64,000 bases of DNA from the NCBI GenBank assembly GCA_934698975.1, contig CAKUVR010000002.1:62001-126000 (forward strand), in the 5' to 3' direction. The number at the start of each line of letters is the position of its first letter. Within the stretch, counting starts at the first letter, position 1. This document shows positions 16,397 through 25,481 of this stretch, one piece after another. Position numbers and translations under genes: made by a program. Below the pieces are notes generated by a model. That model was given only the letters and a program-made list of their open reading frames with translations. It was not told where the DNA came from and ran no database searches. The stretch is from Cryptobacteroides sp934698975. Lineage in GTDB: Bacteria > Bacteroidota > Bacteroidia > Bacteroidales > UBA932.

Positions 16397-18001
16397 TTAA
16401 TATCCAGGGTTCTGCTTAAGATTACCGTTAGCGTTCAGCTCACCGGATGTGATAGGATACAGATTGAAGTGCTCATCAACAGCCTTGCCGGCCTGAACGC
16501 CACCCTTGAACTCCCAAAGGTACTTGTCAGAGGTGAAGAGACCAAATCGGATGAGGTCCTGACGGCGGAAGCCTTCGTAGTAGAGCTCACGTCCACGCTC
16601 GTCAATGATGTTGTCAAGAGTTAGGGCAATGCTTCCTACTCCGGCTCTGGCACGGACAGCGTCAAGGTAGTTCTGTCCCTTTGCCTTGTCAGCGGCTCCA
16701 CGTGCCGCGCACTCGGCATACATCAGGTAAGCGTCAGCCGAACGGAACACCGGCCAGTCAGTGTCCACGAAACCATCGGCCTGAGCCTTGGTCCCATCGT
16801 GGTTCACATTCAGGAATTTCATTGACTTCCAACCGTTTGACCAGCTGTCAGACTCACGACGGATAGCATCAATGTACTGGTCGAACTCCTCTCCCTTGTA
16901 GAATGTCGCGCGAAGGTCACCATCCTCAAACTTACTTGTGAAGGCACCAGTCATTGAAAGTCCACCCCAACCAGAAGAGATTCCGATGGCAGCAGGATCC
17001 ATCTTACCACCCGTGCAACCGAAAACCAAGTAATTAGTTGCACCGTAAGACTGAACCAGAATGCCGTCCTGCTCGACAACGAAGATGATCTCGTCTCCGT
17101 TGTAGGTGGTGTTGGCCGTCCAAAGATGGTTGTCTGCCATAAAGAGTTCACGCCATGCACTGTACTCACCGTGACTCTTGGTGTGGAGAGGATATTCGTT
17201 GATAATCTTCTCGCAGACAGCGGCAGCTTCCGCATACATCGCTGTACCCTTCCAAACCTCAGCGTTGAGGTAAAGCTTGGCAAGGATCATCTGTACCAGA
17301 CCTTTGTCGCAGCGGCCATATTCATTCTTTCCAGGTTCGGCAAGGTCGCTGCCATCAAGCAGATCGTTGCACTCGTCAACCATCCAGTCGAATAGGTCAG
17401 CGCGGGAAATCTGCTCAGCCCCGGTTGATCCTACTGACTGATGCTCGGTCGCGAAAGGCACGTTACCAAACATGTCGATGGCATGGTAGTAGCTAAACAG
17501 CCTCAATGCACGTGCCTCGGCGATGTAAGCATTCTTAAGGGTGTAACCACTGATGTCGCTGGCATTTGAGCGGCGGATGAACTCATTGCATAGGCCGATC
17601 TGGAAATAGATCCTATAGTACATCGAAAGGACGAATTCGTTGGAAGCATTCCAATTGATGTTATGAATATCATAGAGGTTACCATCATTCCAGCAGCAGG
17701 TGGCCACATCGGTAGAGAGTTCCTCCATGTTGAACAAGGCTCTCATGTACTGGCCGTAGCCACCGTCAACTCCCTCAATGTCAGCGTCACCGCTAGGCCC
17801 TGTAGAAGATGAGCATGAAAGTCCTTGATAGCACTTCGCAAGAAGCGCGGTGTAAGCGTCCTGACTGTTGAGGACATCCTCAGGAAGTTCAAGGTTCGGA
17901 TCAATAGGCTTGACATCAAGATCTCCTACGCAAGAGGTCACCGCACCGGTGAGCATCGTCGCCGCAAGGGCGATCGCTGTATATTTGATTATCTTTTTCA
18001 T
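16397..18001 (-). CDS. susD: SusD/RagB-family starch-binding lipoprotein
   Basis: 534 residues. A lipoprotein signal ends GAVTSC (Cys24), followed by the CVGDLDVKPIDPN start typical of SusD proteins. The helical TPR-like part contains YYRIYFQIGLCNEFIRRS, YIAEARALRLFSYYHAIDMFGNVP and MILAKLYLNAEVW. The C-terminal segment IIDERGRELYYEGFRRQDLIRFG is the family hallmark. SusD lids the SusC channel and binds the glycan at the surface. It lies directly after susC (13 bp), the standard SusC/D arrangement. Confidence 0.96.
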   Translation of the reverse strand: MKKIIKYTAIALAATMLTGAVTSCVGDLDVKPIDPNLELPEDVLNSQDAYTALLAKCYQGLSCSSSTGPSGDADIEGVDGGYGQYMRALFNMEELSTDVATCCWNDGNLYDIHNINWNASNEFVLSMYYRIYFQIGLCNEFIRRSNASDISGYTLKNAYIAEARALRLFSYYHAIDMFGNVPFATEHQSVGSTGAEQISRADLFDWMVDECNDLLDGSDLAEPGKNEYGRCDKGLVQMILAKLYLNAEVWKGTAMYAEAAAVCEKIINEYPLHTKSHGEYSAWRELFMADNHLWTANTTYNGDEIIFVVEQDGILVQSYGATNYLVFGCTGGKMDPAAIGISSGWGGLSMTGAFTSKFEDGDLRATFYKGEEFDQYIDAIRRESDSWSNGWKSMKFLNVNHDGTKAQADGFVDTDWPVFRSADAYLMYAECAARGAADKAKGQNYLDAVRARAGVGSIALTLDNIIDERGRELYYEGFRRQDLIRFGLFTSDKYLWEFKGGVQAGKAVDEHFNLYPITSGELNANGNLKQNPGY

Positions 18002-18014
18002 AATTTATGACGCA

Positions 18015-21000
18015 TTAGAAGTTGAACTTTACACCAAGGATGTAAGTACGAGGTCTCGGATACATGTTGTTGTCGATTCCGGAGAAGATTTCAGGATCGA
18101 TTCCGCCATACTTGGTGAAAGTGGCGACATTCTGCACCGTTGCGAAGACATTGAACGACATCGGGTTCTTCTGGCCGAAGTTGAATGAGCGGCTGAGAGT
18201 GATGTTGTCAATCTTCAGGAATGAGGCATTCTCGATGTAAATGTCTGACCAGTACTGGGCGAACGCTGAGAAGTTGTGCTCCTTCGCAGTTGAATAACGG
18301 TTGTTCACGAAGTTGTTGGCCCAAAGGTCAGAAAGGAGGTCTCCGTTGGAGGCGATGTTGTTGTAAACATAGTTGCCGACATTGGAGTGTGCGCTCACAG
18401 CGAGAGTCCACTGCTTATAGGCCAGCTGGGTGTTGAAGCCGAATGTCCAGTCCGGGGCGGCCTTGTGGAAACAGTACTTGTCGTTGTTGTCGATCTTGCC
18501 GTCGTTGTTCAGGTCAGCATAAAGGCCTTCGATAGGGTTGCCGTCAGTGTCATAGACCTGCTTGTAGACGAAGAACGAGTTAGGGGCGTGACCTGTCTGG
18601 TGGACCTGAATTTTGTTTCCGGTACCTCCGGAGATGTCACCGGTCTCGATTCCGTAATAGTCGGCACGCTCGTCATCGGTGGTCAGCCTTGAAATCTTTG
18701 TCTCATTGAAGGTTGCGTTGAAACCGAGGGTCCAGCTCCAGTCCCTTGTCTGTACAGGGATGGCGTTGATCTCGAACTCGACACCTTTGTTGGTAAGGTC
18801 ACCGATGTTGGCGTTCAGATAGTTGGAAAGGTTGGCGCCGGCAGCCACAGGGGTACGGTTCAGAAGGTCCTTGGTGTCACGCTTATAGACATCCACGCTA
18901 CCGAAGATCCTGTCGTTCAGGAAGCCATAGTCAACTCCGACATTGTAGGTCGTGGTGGTCTCCCACTTGAGGTCTGCATTGTAGCCAAGCGGAGTGATAG
19001 GTGTGATCGTCTGATTGCCGAATACGAACATAGATTGGTTCGTGTTGTACTTGTAGGATGACAGAGTAGGATAGTCACCGGACTGGAGGTCCTGCTGTCC
19101 TGTCTGTCCCCAACTGAGCCTGAGCTTCAAAGCGGAAACGACATCACTGTTCGCGATGAACTTCTCCTTGGCGAAATTGTAGCTTACGGCCACTGAAGGG
19201 AAGAGGCCCCACTTGTTGTTGGCGAAACGTGAGGTACCATCGTTACGCAAGGTGGCGGTCACAAGAAGACGGTCGTTGAATGAATAGTTCACACGTCCGA
19301 AGAAAGAGACGAGATAGTACTCTGTCTTGAAGACGTTAGGGGTGCTCAGATAGTAGTCCGATGCTGTAGGGAGGGTTCCGTCAGCCTTGTACTTCTCGTT
19401 GAAGGTAGAGTTGTAGAAGTGTTGCCAAGAGTAACCGGCCATCGCGTTGAACGAATGCTTGCCGATGGTCTTGTCGTACTGGCCATAGAACTCAAGGGTC
19501 TGGTCACGCTTTGTCTGAGTGTAGTTGTTGTGGTAGCCGGAACCCGATTCCTGAGTGTTATGGAAAGACATTTCCGTGCCAGGAGCGACATCAACGGTTC
19601 CGTCTGACTTGGACCAGTCGAGACCGAGGTTGAGGTTGACACTGAGATCCTCGAATCCGTGGATCTTATAGTTCAGCTGGGCGTTGCCGATGAAACGTTT
19701 GGCGTTGGACTTGTCGATCTTGTCGTTTAGAAGGGCGACAGGGTTCAGCTGAGCCATCGTGTTGCAGTTGTCGATGGTCGTGGTACCCTTGCCGTAGTTC
19801 CACCAATAGTAGCCGTTCAGACCGTTCTCGTCATAGACCGGCTGGGTAGGGTCCATACGGACAGCTCCACCGATGGCGTCCTGGTTGGCGAACCTGTTGT
19901 CCATATTCATCAACTTACCGTTGAGGTTGATCTGAAGATGGTCGTCAAAGAGGCTCGGATTGAGGTTGAGGGCGACGGTCTCACGCTTGAGGTTGGAAGT
20001 CTTGAGGGTACCGTCCTGGTTGTGGTAGCCGAGGGAGACACGGTAAGGCATACGGAAAATGTCGCTTTTGCCTACCCTTCCGGAAACGGCCACGTTGCCG
20101 TCGATGGTGTTGCCGAGCTGGTAGATTTCCTTCTGCCAGTTGGTGTTCTCCTTGCCGAGAGCGGCGTAGGCCGCGCCTTCGTCACCGATGTACCATTTCA
20201 TAAGGTCACGCATCTCGTCACCGGTCAGGACATCAACATACTTGGTGTTCTGGCTTACGGAAGCGGTGAGGTCAGCGCTCACGTGGATGCCCTCGGATCC
20301 CTTCGAACCTTTCTTCGTGGTGATCATAATGACACCGTTGGAAGCCCTGGAACCGAAGATAGCGGTTGCGGAGGCATCTTTGAGGACGGTGAAGCTCTCG
20401 ATGTCGTTAGGGTTGATTGACGAAAGCGCGTCTGAGACTCCGCTGATGCTTGTCTCGGACAGAGGCAGACCATCGACCACGACGAGAGGATTGTTGTTGG
20501 CCTTCAAAGAGGAGCCGCCACGGATTCTGATCGTGCTGGCGGAACCCGGGGCACCGTCACCCATAGTGACAACAACACCGGCGGACTTGCCCTGAAGCAG
20601 GTCGGAAGGCGATGTCACCATACCCTTGTTCAGCTGGTCAGCCTTCACAGAGGAGATGGATCCCGTCATATCGCTCTTCTTCACGGTACCGTAACCGATC
20701 ACGACAACATCGTCAAGGAACTCTGTGTCAGTGGCAAGGACAACCTTAACAGGAACGGTGGAAGCCTTGAAAGACTGGGTTGTGTAGCCGATGCAGCTGA
20801 TGACGACAGTCGCATCCGGACCTGAAACGTTAAGGATGTAGTCTCCGTCAATACCTGTCGAAGTTCCGTTCGAGGTACCCTGCTCCATAACAGTGGCCCC
20901 GATGACCGGACCGGCGGCGTCGACTACAACTCCTTTCACCTGATACCCGCTCTGAGCGGATACGGTTGTGCCGACCAGGCAAAACAGCAAGGTCGCCACA

Positions 21001-21020
21001 GCAGCTATAATCCTTTTCAT
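18015..21020 (-). CDS. susC: SusC-type TonB-dependent outer-membrane transporter
   Basis: 1001 residues from the ATG at 21020, which gives a proper signal peptide (MKRIIAAVATLLFCLVGTTVSAQ); the frame extends 10 codons further upstream without support. Domains: carboxypeptidase-like regulatory domain (about 28-110, YQVKGVVVDAAGPVIGATV), plug (about 115-235, VVIGYGTVKKSDMTGSISSV and ITTKKGSKGSEG), then the 22-strand barrel ending in an aromatic residue (ILGVKFNF). It imports malto-oligosaccharides with energy from TonB/ExbBD. A 16-bp element shared with the MFS gene lies 18-33 bp upstream of the ATG. Only one GAATAT/ATATTC site occurs in this 3-kb gene. Confidence 0.97.
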   Translation of the reverse strand: MKRIIAAVATLLFCLVGTTVSAQSGYQVKGVVVDAAGPVIGATVMEQGTSNGTSTGIDGDYILNVSGPDATVVISCIGYTTQSFKASTVPVKVVLATDTEFLDDVVVIGYGTVKKSDMTGSISSVKADQLNKGMVTSPSDLLQGKSAGVVVTMGDGAPGSASTIRIRGGSSLKANNNPLVVVDGLPLSETSISGVSDALSSINPNDIESFTVLKDASATAIFGSRASNGVIMITTKKGSKGSEGIHVSADLTASVSQNTKYVDVLTGDEMRDLMKWYIGDEGAAYAALGKENTNWQKEIYQLGNTIDGNVAVSGRVGKSDIFRMPYRVSLGYHNQDGTLKTSNLKRETVALNLNPSLFDDHLQINLNGKLMNMDNRFANQDAIGGAVRMDPTQPVYDENGLNGYYWWNYGKGTTTIDNCNTMAQLNPVALLNDKIDKSNAKRFIGNAQLNYKIHGFEDLSVNLNLGLDWSKSDGTVDVAPGTEMSFHNTQESGSGYHNNYTQTKRDQTLEFYGQYDKTIGKHSFNAMAGYSWQHFYNSTFNEKYKADGTLPTASDYYLSTPNVFKTEYYLVSFFGRVNYSFNDRLLVTATLRNDGTSRFANNKWGLFPSVAVSYNFAKEKFIANSDVVSALKLRLSWGQTGQQDLQSGDYPTLSSYKYNTNQSMFVFGNQTITPITPLGYNADLKWETTTTYNVGVDYGFLNDRIFGSVDVYKRDTKDLLNRTPVAAGANLSNYLNANIGDLTNKGVEFEINAIPVQTRDWSWTLGFNATFNETKISRLTTDDERADYYGIETGDISGGTGNKIQVHQTGHAPNSFFVYKQVYDTDGNPIEGLYADLNNDGKIDNNDKYCFHKAAPDWTFGFNTQLAYKQWTLAVSAHSNVGNYVYNNIASNGDLLSDLWANNFVNNRYSTAKEHNFSAFAQYWSDIYIENASFLKIDNITLSRSFNFGQKNPMSFNVFATVQNVATFTKYGGIDPEIFSGIDNNMYPRPRTYILGVKFNF

Positions 21021-21037
21021 TTGGAATGTTTGATTTG

Positions 21038-21053
21038 TTAAACTGCGCATTTA
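21038..21053. promoter_or_regulatory. 16-bp operator-like element upstream of susC
   Basis: TTAAACTGCGCATTTA is identical, in inverted orientation, to 22454-22469 upstream of the MFS gene. It is an imperfect palindrome around TGCGCA with A/T arms (TAAA...TTTA), the form expected for a dimeric helix-turn-helix regulator. It lies 18-33 bp before the susC ATG, in the 56-bp gap after the MFS gene. Confidence 0.65.
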
Positions 21054-21076
21054 ATAAAATAATTATCTTAATTAGG

Positions 21077-22408
21077 TTATCTCTTCACGGTTATGAGGCG
21101 TACACTCAGCGCGCCAAGGACGAGAAGCACACCTGCTGTGATCAACATGTTGGCCTGAACCCCTCCAAGAGCCTTAAGAAGGACTCCTCCGAGAGCGGCG
21201 GCAACAATCTGAGGAAGGCAGATTGTACAGTTGAACAGTCCGAGGTAGCTGCCCATGTGCTCCCCGTCAAGAGCGTTTGTCAGAAGGGTGAACGGAAGGG
21301 CGAGCATCGCGGCCCAAGCGGTTCCGATCAGGAAATATGACACACAGAGCAGGTACTGGTTGTGGATGAACGCCACCGAAACGAAACCGATGGCTCCGAT
21401 CAGAAGGCTCACAACATAAGCGAGTTTCAGAGAACGGAACTTAGGCAGCACAATAGCCCACAGTATCGAACCGACGGCCTGAACGGCAAAGACCACACCG
21501 ACCCAGTTCCCGGCGGCCTGATAGCCTTCGGAGGCGGTGTCTGTGGCGTTCCAGCAATTAGAGGCGATCGCTCCGTTCGAATATGTCCACATGTACATGA
21601 ACGCGGCCCAGCAGAAGAACTGCACCAGTCCGACTGTCCAGAATGTCTTAGGGGCATGGATCAAGAGCTTGATGAGTCCCGGGTTCTCTTTCGCCTCCTC
21701 AGCCTGACGCTTGGGATCAACGGAATGGAATTCGGCATATTCCTGAGGATTCATCTCCTTGACTTTCAGGAAGGTGTAAAGCACACAGACGATGAGGATA
21801 GCGGCACCGCACCAGAAGCTCCAGATCACGGACGGCGGAACCTGTCCCTTAGGGGCTATGTTGGCGATGCCGATCCAGGTGAAGAAGATAGGGAAAAGAT
21901 ACCCAACGAGGCTTCCGGCGTTGCACAGAAGCGACTGGATTGAATATGCCTGCGCCTTCTGCTCCTCGCTGACCATGTCACCGACCATCATCTTGAACGG
22001 CTGCATGGCGACATTGATTGAAGTGTCTAGGAATATGAGCGAGAACAGTCCGAACCACATCGCTCCGTTCAGTCCGAGAATCAGCCTCGATGAGAAGTTC
22101 AGGCTCCCGGCGTTCGGCAGGAAGATCATAACAAGGACGGAGATCAGGGCTCCAATCAGCAGGTAAGGCTTCCTGCGCCCCATCCTGCACCATGTCCTGT
22201 CGGACCACTTGCCGATGAGCGGCTGGACAATCATCCCCATCAGAGGAGGGAGGATCCAGAAGAAGCTCAGCTGGTGAGGGTCGGCGCCAAGTGTGGCGAA
22301 GATCCTGCTGATGTTCGCGCTCTGAAGGGCGTAGGCTATCTGCACGCCGAAGAACCCGAAGCTGAGATTCCACATCTCCCAGAATGTAAGTTTGCTTTTA
22401 GATTGCAT
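21077..22408 (-). CDS. MFS sugar transporter (maltose/malto-oligosaccharide type)
   Basis: 443 residues with about 12 membrane helices. WSDRTWCRMGRRKPYLLIGA is the loop 2-3 motif of the glycoside-pentoside/sucrose-maltose branch of the major facilitator superfamily, and the N-terminus (FWEMWNLSFGFFGVQIAYAL) matches that branch. It would carry maltose or short maltodextrins across the inner membrane after the periplasmic GH13 enzymes have acted. It is the first gene of the minus-strand starch operon, 56 bp before susC. Its upstream region carries a -7-like TATCTTTA (22443-22450), the 16-bp element in the promoter spacer, and three 21-bp-phased repeats further up. Confidence 0.85.
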   Translation of the reverse strand: MQSKSKLTFWEMWNLSFGFFGVQIAYALQSANISRIFATLGADPHQLSFFWILPPLMGMIVQPLIGKWSDRTWCRMGRRKPYLLIGALISVLVMIFLPNAGSLNFSSRLILGLNGAMWFGLFSLIFLDTSINVAMQPFKMMVGDMVSEEQKAQAYSIQSLLCNAGSLVGYLFPIFFTWIGIANIAPKGQVPPSVIWSFWCGAAILIVCVLYTFLKVKEMNPQEYAEFHSVDPKRQAEEAKENPGLIKLLIHAPKTFWTVGLVQFFCWAAFMYMWTYSNGAIASNCWNATDTASEGYQAAGNWVGVVFAVQAVGSILWAIVLPKFRSLKLAYVVSLLIGAIGFVSVAFIHNQYLLCVSYFLIGTAWAAMLALPFTLLTNALDGEHMGSYLGLFNCTICLPQIVAAALGGVLLKALGGVQANMLITAGVLLVLGALSVRLITVKR

Positions 22409-22453
22409 TGTCTATGGTAATAATTCCAGTGTCATTTTGCGGTAAAGATAGGC

Positions 22454-22469
22454 TAAATGCGCAGTTTAA
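22454..22469. promoter_or_regulatory. 16-bp operator-like element upstream of the MFS gene
   Basis: TAAATGCGCAGTTTAA, the exact reverse complement of 21038-21053. It starts 3 bp upstream of the minus-strand -7-like box (22443-22450) and fills the spacer to the presumed -33 position, where a bound repressor would block RNA polymerase. Confidence 0.65.
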
Positions 22470-22482
22470 TCATTATTAGAAA

Positions 22483-22530
22483 GACGAACGGTGAGAAAAA
22501 AGTGACGAATTGTAAGGTTTTAGTGACGAA
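22483..22530. promoter_or_regulatory. Three GACGAA direct repeats at exact 21-bp spacing (candidate LytTR sites)
   Basis: GACGAA occurs at 22483, 22504 and 22525, each 21 bp apart. The second and third sit in identical AGTGACGAA 9-mers (22501-22509, 22522-22530). LytTR-domain regulators are known to bind pairs of about 9-bp direct repeats two helical turns apart. The array lies between the divergent MFS and kinase genes, upstream of the MFS promoter region and 84-131 bp upstream of the kinase start. Confidence 0.6.
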
Positions 22531-22613
22531 ATGAACGATATTTTTCTTAAATTGCAACATACTTGGCAAACAAGGCAGATAATCTTTCAAGGGTTGCATG
22601 ACCACATAGATTT

Positions 22614-23984
22614 ATGACACTGAAGACATCCTCCATAATCCATTGCTTCGCCATTCTCCACGTGGCGACGGCCGTGCTGTGCAGGATGTGCCACTTCGGT
22701 GACGAGCTGGCGCTCACGACCCTGACCATTGTCCTGACCGTAATCCTATGCCTGAGGTACCGCCAAAGTGTGGAGTTTTCCTCCATTGTCATAATCATAG
22801 CCAACATCCTCGGCTACGTCCTCGGCAACGGAATCGCCGCCCTCGTCGCGATATTCATAGATCATCCGCTGCTCTCCCCAGCCATCGCGACATTCACGAC
22901 TACGGAGGCCATGGGATGGGGGCTTGTGTTTTTTATGAGACACTTCGCTGACAGAAGCGGGAAAGAGCCGAGGACACGCGGCATCGAGATCAAATGGCTT
23001 GCGATAGCCGTAACCATGATTCTGATAGTCAGGATTATAATCTACATATTCAGTTCCACCTTGTTCGAAGGAGGTTCAGTCCTCAAGGCCGTCTCGGCGT
23101 TCGTGGACAATTCTTTCATCCTGCTTGTCATGGTTTGTCTCACAATACTCTTTGTGGAGCAGACAAAGGATCTGAACGGGAAGAAATCAACGGCCAGCCA
23201 CATCATAACAGCGGTGTTATTCCTTACAGGAATCTCTGCACTCTCTGCGACCTTGGTCGGTTCTGGCCTGCCTTTCCATTTTTATATGCCATTCTCAGTG
23301 AAGAGTTTCCTGGAGCTTCTGCTGGTCGCCTTCATTGCTGAGATGATGATATATTCAGTGATCTACATGATTGAATATGCCATCACGGCCCGCCGCAACG
23401 CCGAGAAGGAGAAAGACCGTGCCGATCTGGCCAAGTTCCAGTATCTCAACCTCAAGCAGCAGGTCAACCCGCACTTCCTCTTTAATTCCTTGAATATTCT
23501 GGACGCCCTCGTGCTTGACAGCCAGAACAAGGAGGCGAGCGAGTATATTCATAAATTGGCTGGAATATACCGCTATATGCTTCGCAACGAGGAAGAAAGC
23601 ATCGTTACACTAAGGGACGAGATGACTTACGTTGAGATGTACCGGGATTTGCTGAAGGTAAGGTTTCAGGAAGGGTTCAAAGTGGATGTCCACATTCCGC
23701 CGGAGGATCTGTCCCGGCACGTGATTCCGTGCTCAGTCCAGCTCCTGATCGAGAACGCCACGAAGCACAACGCCGTCTCGCCTTCCAAGCCGCTGAATGT
23801 CAGCATCATTTCTGATGGAGAGTCCCTGACAGTGACCAACAACCTTATACCGAAAATCACCGAGGCTCAGTCCAGCGGACTGGGGCTCAATTACATACGT
23901 CAACAGTACAAGGATCGTTCCGGCAAGGGGATCGAGATCATCCGCACGGACGAATCCTACACAGTCAAGCTACCTCTATTATGA
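22614..23984 (+). CDS. LytS-type sensor histidine kinase
   Basis: 456 residues. The N-terminal half (about 1-245) is hydrophobic with about seven predicted membrane helices and no recognisable extracellular domain. A short coiled stretch (ARRNAEKEKDRADLAKFQY) leads to the His_kinase domain with the phospho-acceptor motif LKQQVNPHFLFNSLNILDAL. A divergent HATPase follows (VQLLIENATKHNAV, then SSGLGLNYIRQQY). It should phosphorylate the LytTR regulator encoded next, whose ATG overlaps its stop by 4 bp. Being divergent from the starch operon and sharing its control region, it is the best candidate for the starch sensor. The ligand is unknown. Confidence 0.88.
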   Translation: MTLKTSSIIHCFAILHVATAVLCRMCHFGDELALTTLTIVLTVILCLRYRQSVEFSSIVIIIANILGYVLGNGIAALVAIFIDHPLLSPAIATFTTTEAMGWGLVFFMRHFADRSGKEPRTRGIEIKWLAIAVTMILIVRIIIYIFSSTLFEGGSVLKAVSAFVDNSFILLVMVCLTILFVEQTKDLNGKKSTASHIITAVLFLTGISALSATLVGSGLPFHFYMPFSVKSFLELLLVAFIAEMMIYSVIYMIEYAITARRNAEKEKDRADLAKFQYLNLKQQVNPHFLFNSLNILDALVLDSQNKEASEYIHKLAGIYRYMLRNEEESIVTLRDEMTYVEMYRDLLKVRFQEGFKVDVHIPPEDLSRHVIPCSVQLLIENATKHNAVSPSKPLNVSIISDGESLTVTNNLIPKITEAQSSGLGLNYIRQQYKDRSGKGIEIIRTDESYTVKLPLL

Positions 23985-24757
23985 AAGTCCTTATTATAGA
24001 AGATGAGATGATGGCCCGCAGGAGCCTGGAAAAGATGTTGGAGACCAATTTTCCGGACATCGAGGTCGTCGGAGAATGCGCGTCGGTGAGTGAATCCGTC
24101 GCCAGGCTCAAGGAAAGGCCCGATGAGGCGGACTTGATATTCATGGATGTGGAACTTTCTGACGGAGAATGTTTTGAGATTTTCCGTCAGGTGACGGTGA
24201 AGCCGCGGGTAGTGATGACGACGGCTTACGACAGCTATGCAATCAAGGCGTTCGAGGCTGGTTCCATAGACTATCTTCTCAAGCCGATTGACGTTTCAGC
24301 TCTGAAAAGGGCTGTGGAGCGGTGCCGGCAGTTCGCCTCCAGCGAATTGGATGTCGAGAAAATTCTCGGAGCTATCACCCGAAAGGATTCAGGCTCCGGG
24401 TACAAAGAACGCTATCTTGTACAATTCAACGATCGGATTGTACCTGTCAAGGCTGACGAAATCGCTTTTTTCTACTCTGAGGACAAGAACAACCACGTCG
24501 TGACGCACAGGGGTGCTGTCTATATCGTGGACTCTACGATGGACTCAATCATTACTGAACTTGCCCCTGAGCGTTTTTTCAGGATTTCACGAAGCTGCAT
24601 ATTCGCTAAAGAAGCAGTAGAAAGTGTCACCAAACTTCTGGGAGGAAGATTGCGCGTCACTCCTAAGGTTCATCTTTCTTCAAACCTTGGTCCGGCTCCT
24701 GACCTTACAGTCAGCCGTTCCAGAGCGGAGGAGTTCCTCACTTGGCTGGAAAACTGA
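23981..24757 (+). CDS. LytTR-family response regulator
   Basis: 258 residues. The receiver domain (1-120) has the acidic pair IIEDE, the phospho-acceptor Asp in LIFMDVELSDG, the Thr of MTTAYDSYAIKAF and the Lys in YLLKPID. The LytTR DNA-binding domain (about 145-255) includes YLVQFNDRIVPVKADEIAFF, FFRISRSCIF and LRVTPKVHLSSNLGP, with a conserved Ser-Arg-rich end. It partners with the overlapping kinase gene. The 21-bp-phased repeats at 22483-22530 are a likely target. There is no SusR or LacI regulator in the window, so this pair probably controls the starch operon. Confidence 0.92.
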   Translation: MKVLIIEDEMMARRSLEKMLETNFPDIEVVGECASVSESVARLKERPDEADLIFMDVELSDGECFEIFRQVTVKPRVVMTTAYDSYAIKAFEAGSIDYLLKPIDVSALKRAVERCRQFASSELDVEKILGAITRKDSGSGYKERYLVQFNDRIVPVKADEIAFFYSEDKNNHVVTHRGAVYIVDSTMDSIITELAPERFFRISRSCIFAKEAVESVTKLLGGRLRVTPKVHLSSNLGPAPDLTVSRSRAEEFLTWLEN

Positions 24758-24774
24758 TCTCTGCCACCCGGTCA

Positions 24775-24824
24775 CTTCGACAAGCTCAGTGACCGGAGCA
24801 ACACGGCCGCTGAGCCTGTCGAAG
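24775..24824. repeat. Interspersed CTTCGACARGCTCAG repeat, inverted pair
   Basis: CTTCGACAAGCTCAG (24775-24789) and CTGAGCCTGTCGAAG (24810-24824) are inverted copies with one mismatch and a 20-bp centre. It fills the gap between the convergent response-regulator and SpoU genes, where it could act as a bidirectional terminator or REP-like element. Confidence 0.75.
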
Positions 24825-24827
24825 CGA

Positions 24828-25388
24828 CTATACGCTCACTAACCTTCCAAGCGTGAAATGCCAAAGAATCACCCCGACGGAGACGGAGACATTGAGCGAA
24901 TGCTTGGTGCCGAACTGCGGAATCTCCAAAGAGAAATCCGAGGCGTCCACTACAGCCTGATCAACCCCGTCAACCTCATTGCCGAAGATCAAGGCATATT
25001 TCTTACCTTTATCGAACTCCGGTGAGAAATTCTCAAGGCTGACAGAATTTACTGTCTGCTCAACACTTATTATTATGTAACCCTCTGAACGCAAGCGTCC
25101 TACCACATCCAGAGTGCTGTCCGAATGCTCCCAAGGCACACTATCCTCCGCCCCAAGGGCTGATTTGTGGATTTCCGCTGACGGCGGCGCCGCACATATT
25201 CCGCAAAGCCAAAGTTTGTCTATCTTGAAAGAATCGCAGGTACGGAACGCAGACCCCACATTGTGCGCGCTGCGGATGTTGTCCAACACCACAACCACCC
25301 CGATCTGAGGCAGTTCCTTATACTCCACAGGGGACACCCGACCCATCTCAACACTCAATAACTTTCTGTCTTTCACCATATCATGCAT
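24828..25388 (-). CDS. SpoU/TrmH-family RNA 2'-O-methyltransferase
   Basis: 186-residue SPOUT methyltransferase without an extra N-terminal substrate-binding domain. Motif 1 is LDNIRSAHNVGSAFRTCDSF, motif 2 ALIFGNEVDGV, and motif 3 IPQFGTKHSLNVSVSVGVIL, which together form the knotted SAM site. Such proteins methylate a ribose in tRNA or rRNA; which one cannot be told. The first ATG is at 25388, with an alternative at 25379. The gene is divergent from glyA, 93 bp apart. Confidence 0.88.
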   Translation of the reverse strand: MHDMVKDRKLLSVEMGRVSPVEYKELPQIGVVVVLDNIRSAHNVGSAFRTCDSFKIDKLWLCGICAAPPSAEIHKSALGAEDSVPWEHSDSTLDVVGRLRSEGYIIISVEQTVNSVSLENFSPEFDKGKKYALIFGNEVDGVDQAVVDASDFSLEIPQFGTKHSLNVSVSVGVILWHFTLGRLVSV

Positions 25389-25426
25389 TTATGGTTGCAA
25401 ATATAGTAAAAATCGTTTTTTAATCT

Positions 25427-25434
25427 TATCTTTG
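25427..25434 (+). promoter_or_regulatory. -7 box of glyA
   Basis: TATCTTTG fits the Bacteroidota TAnnTTTG -7 consensus, 48 bp before the glyA ATG. No convincing -33 TTTG lies at the usual 19-21 bp. Confidence 0.5.
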
Positions 25435-25481
25435 TGAACCCTCGGCCCATAATGGACGAGTAACACTAACTAAAGAATTTT

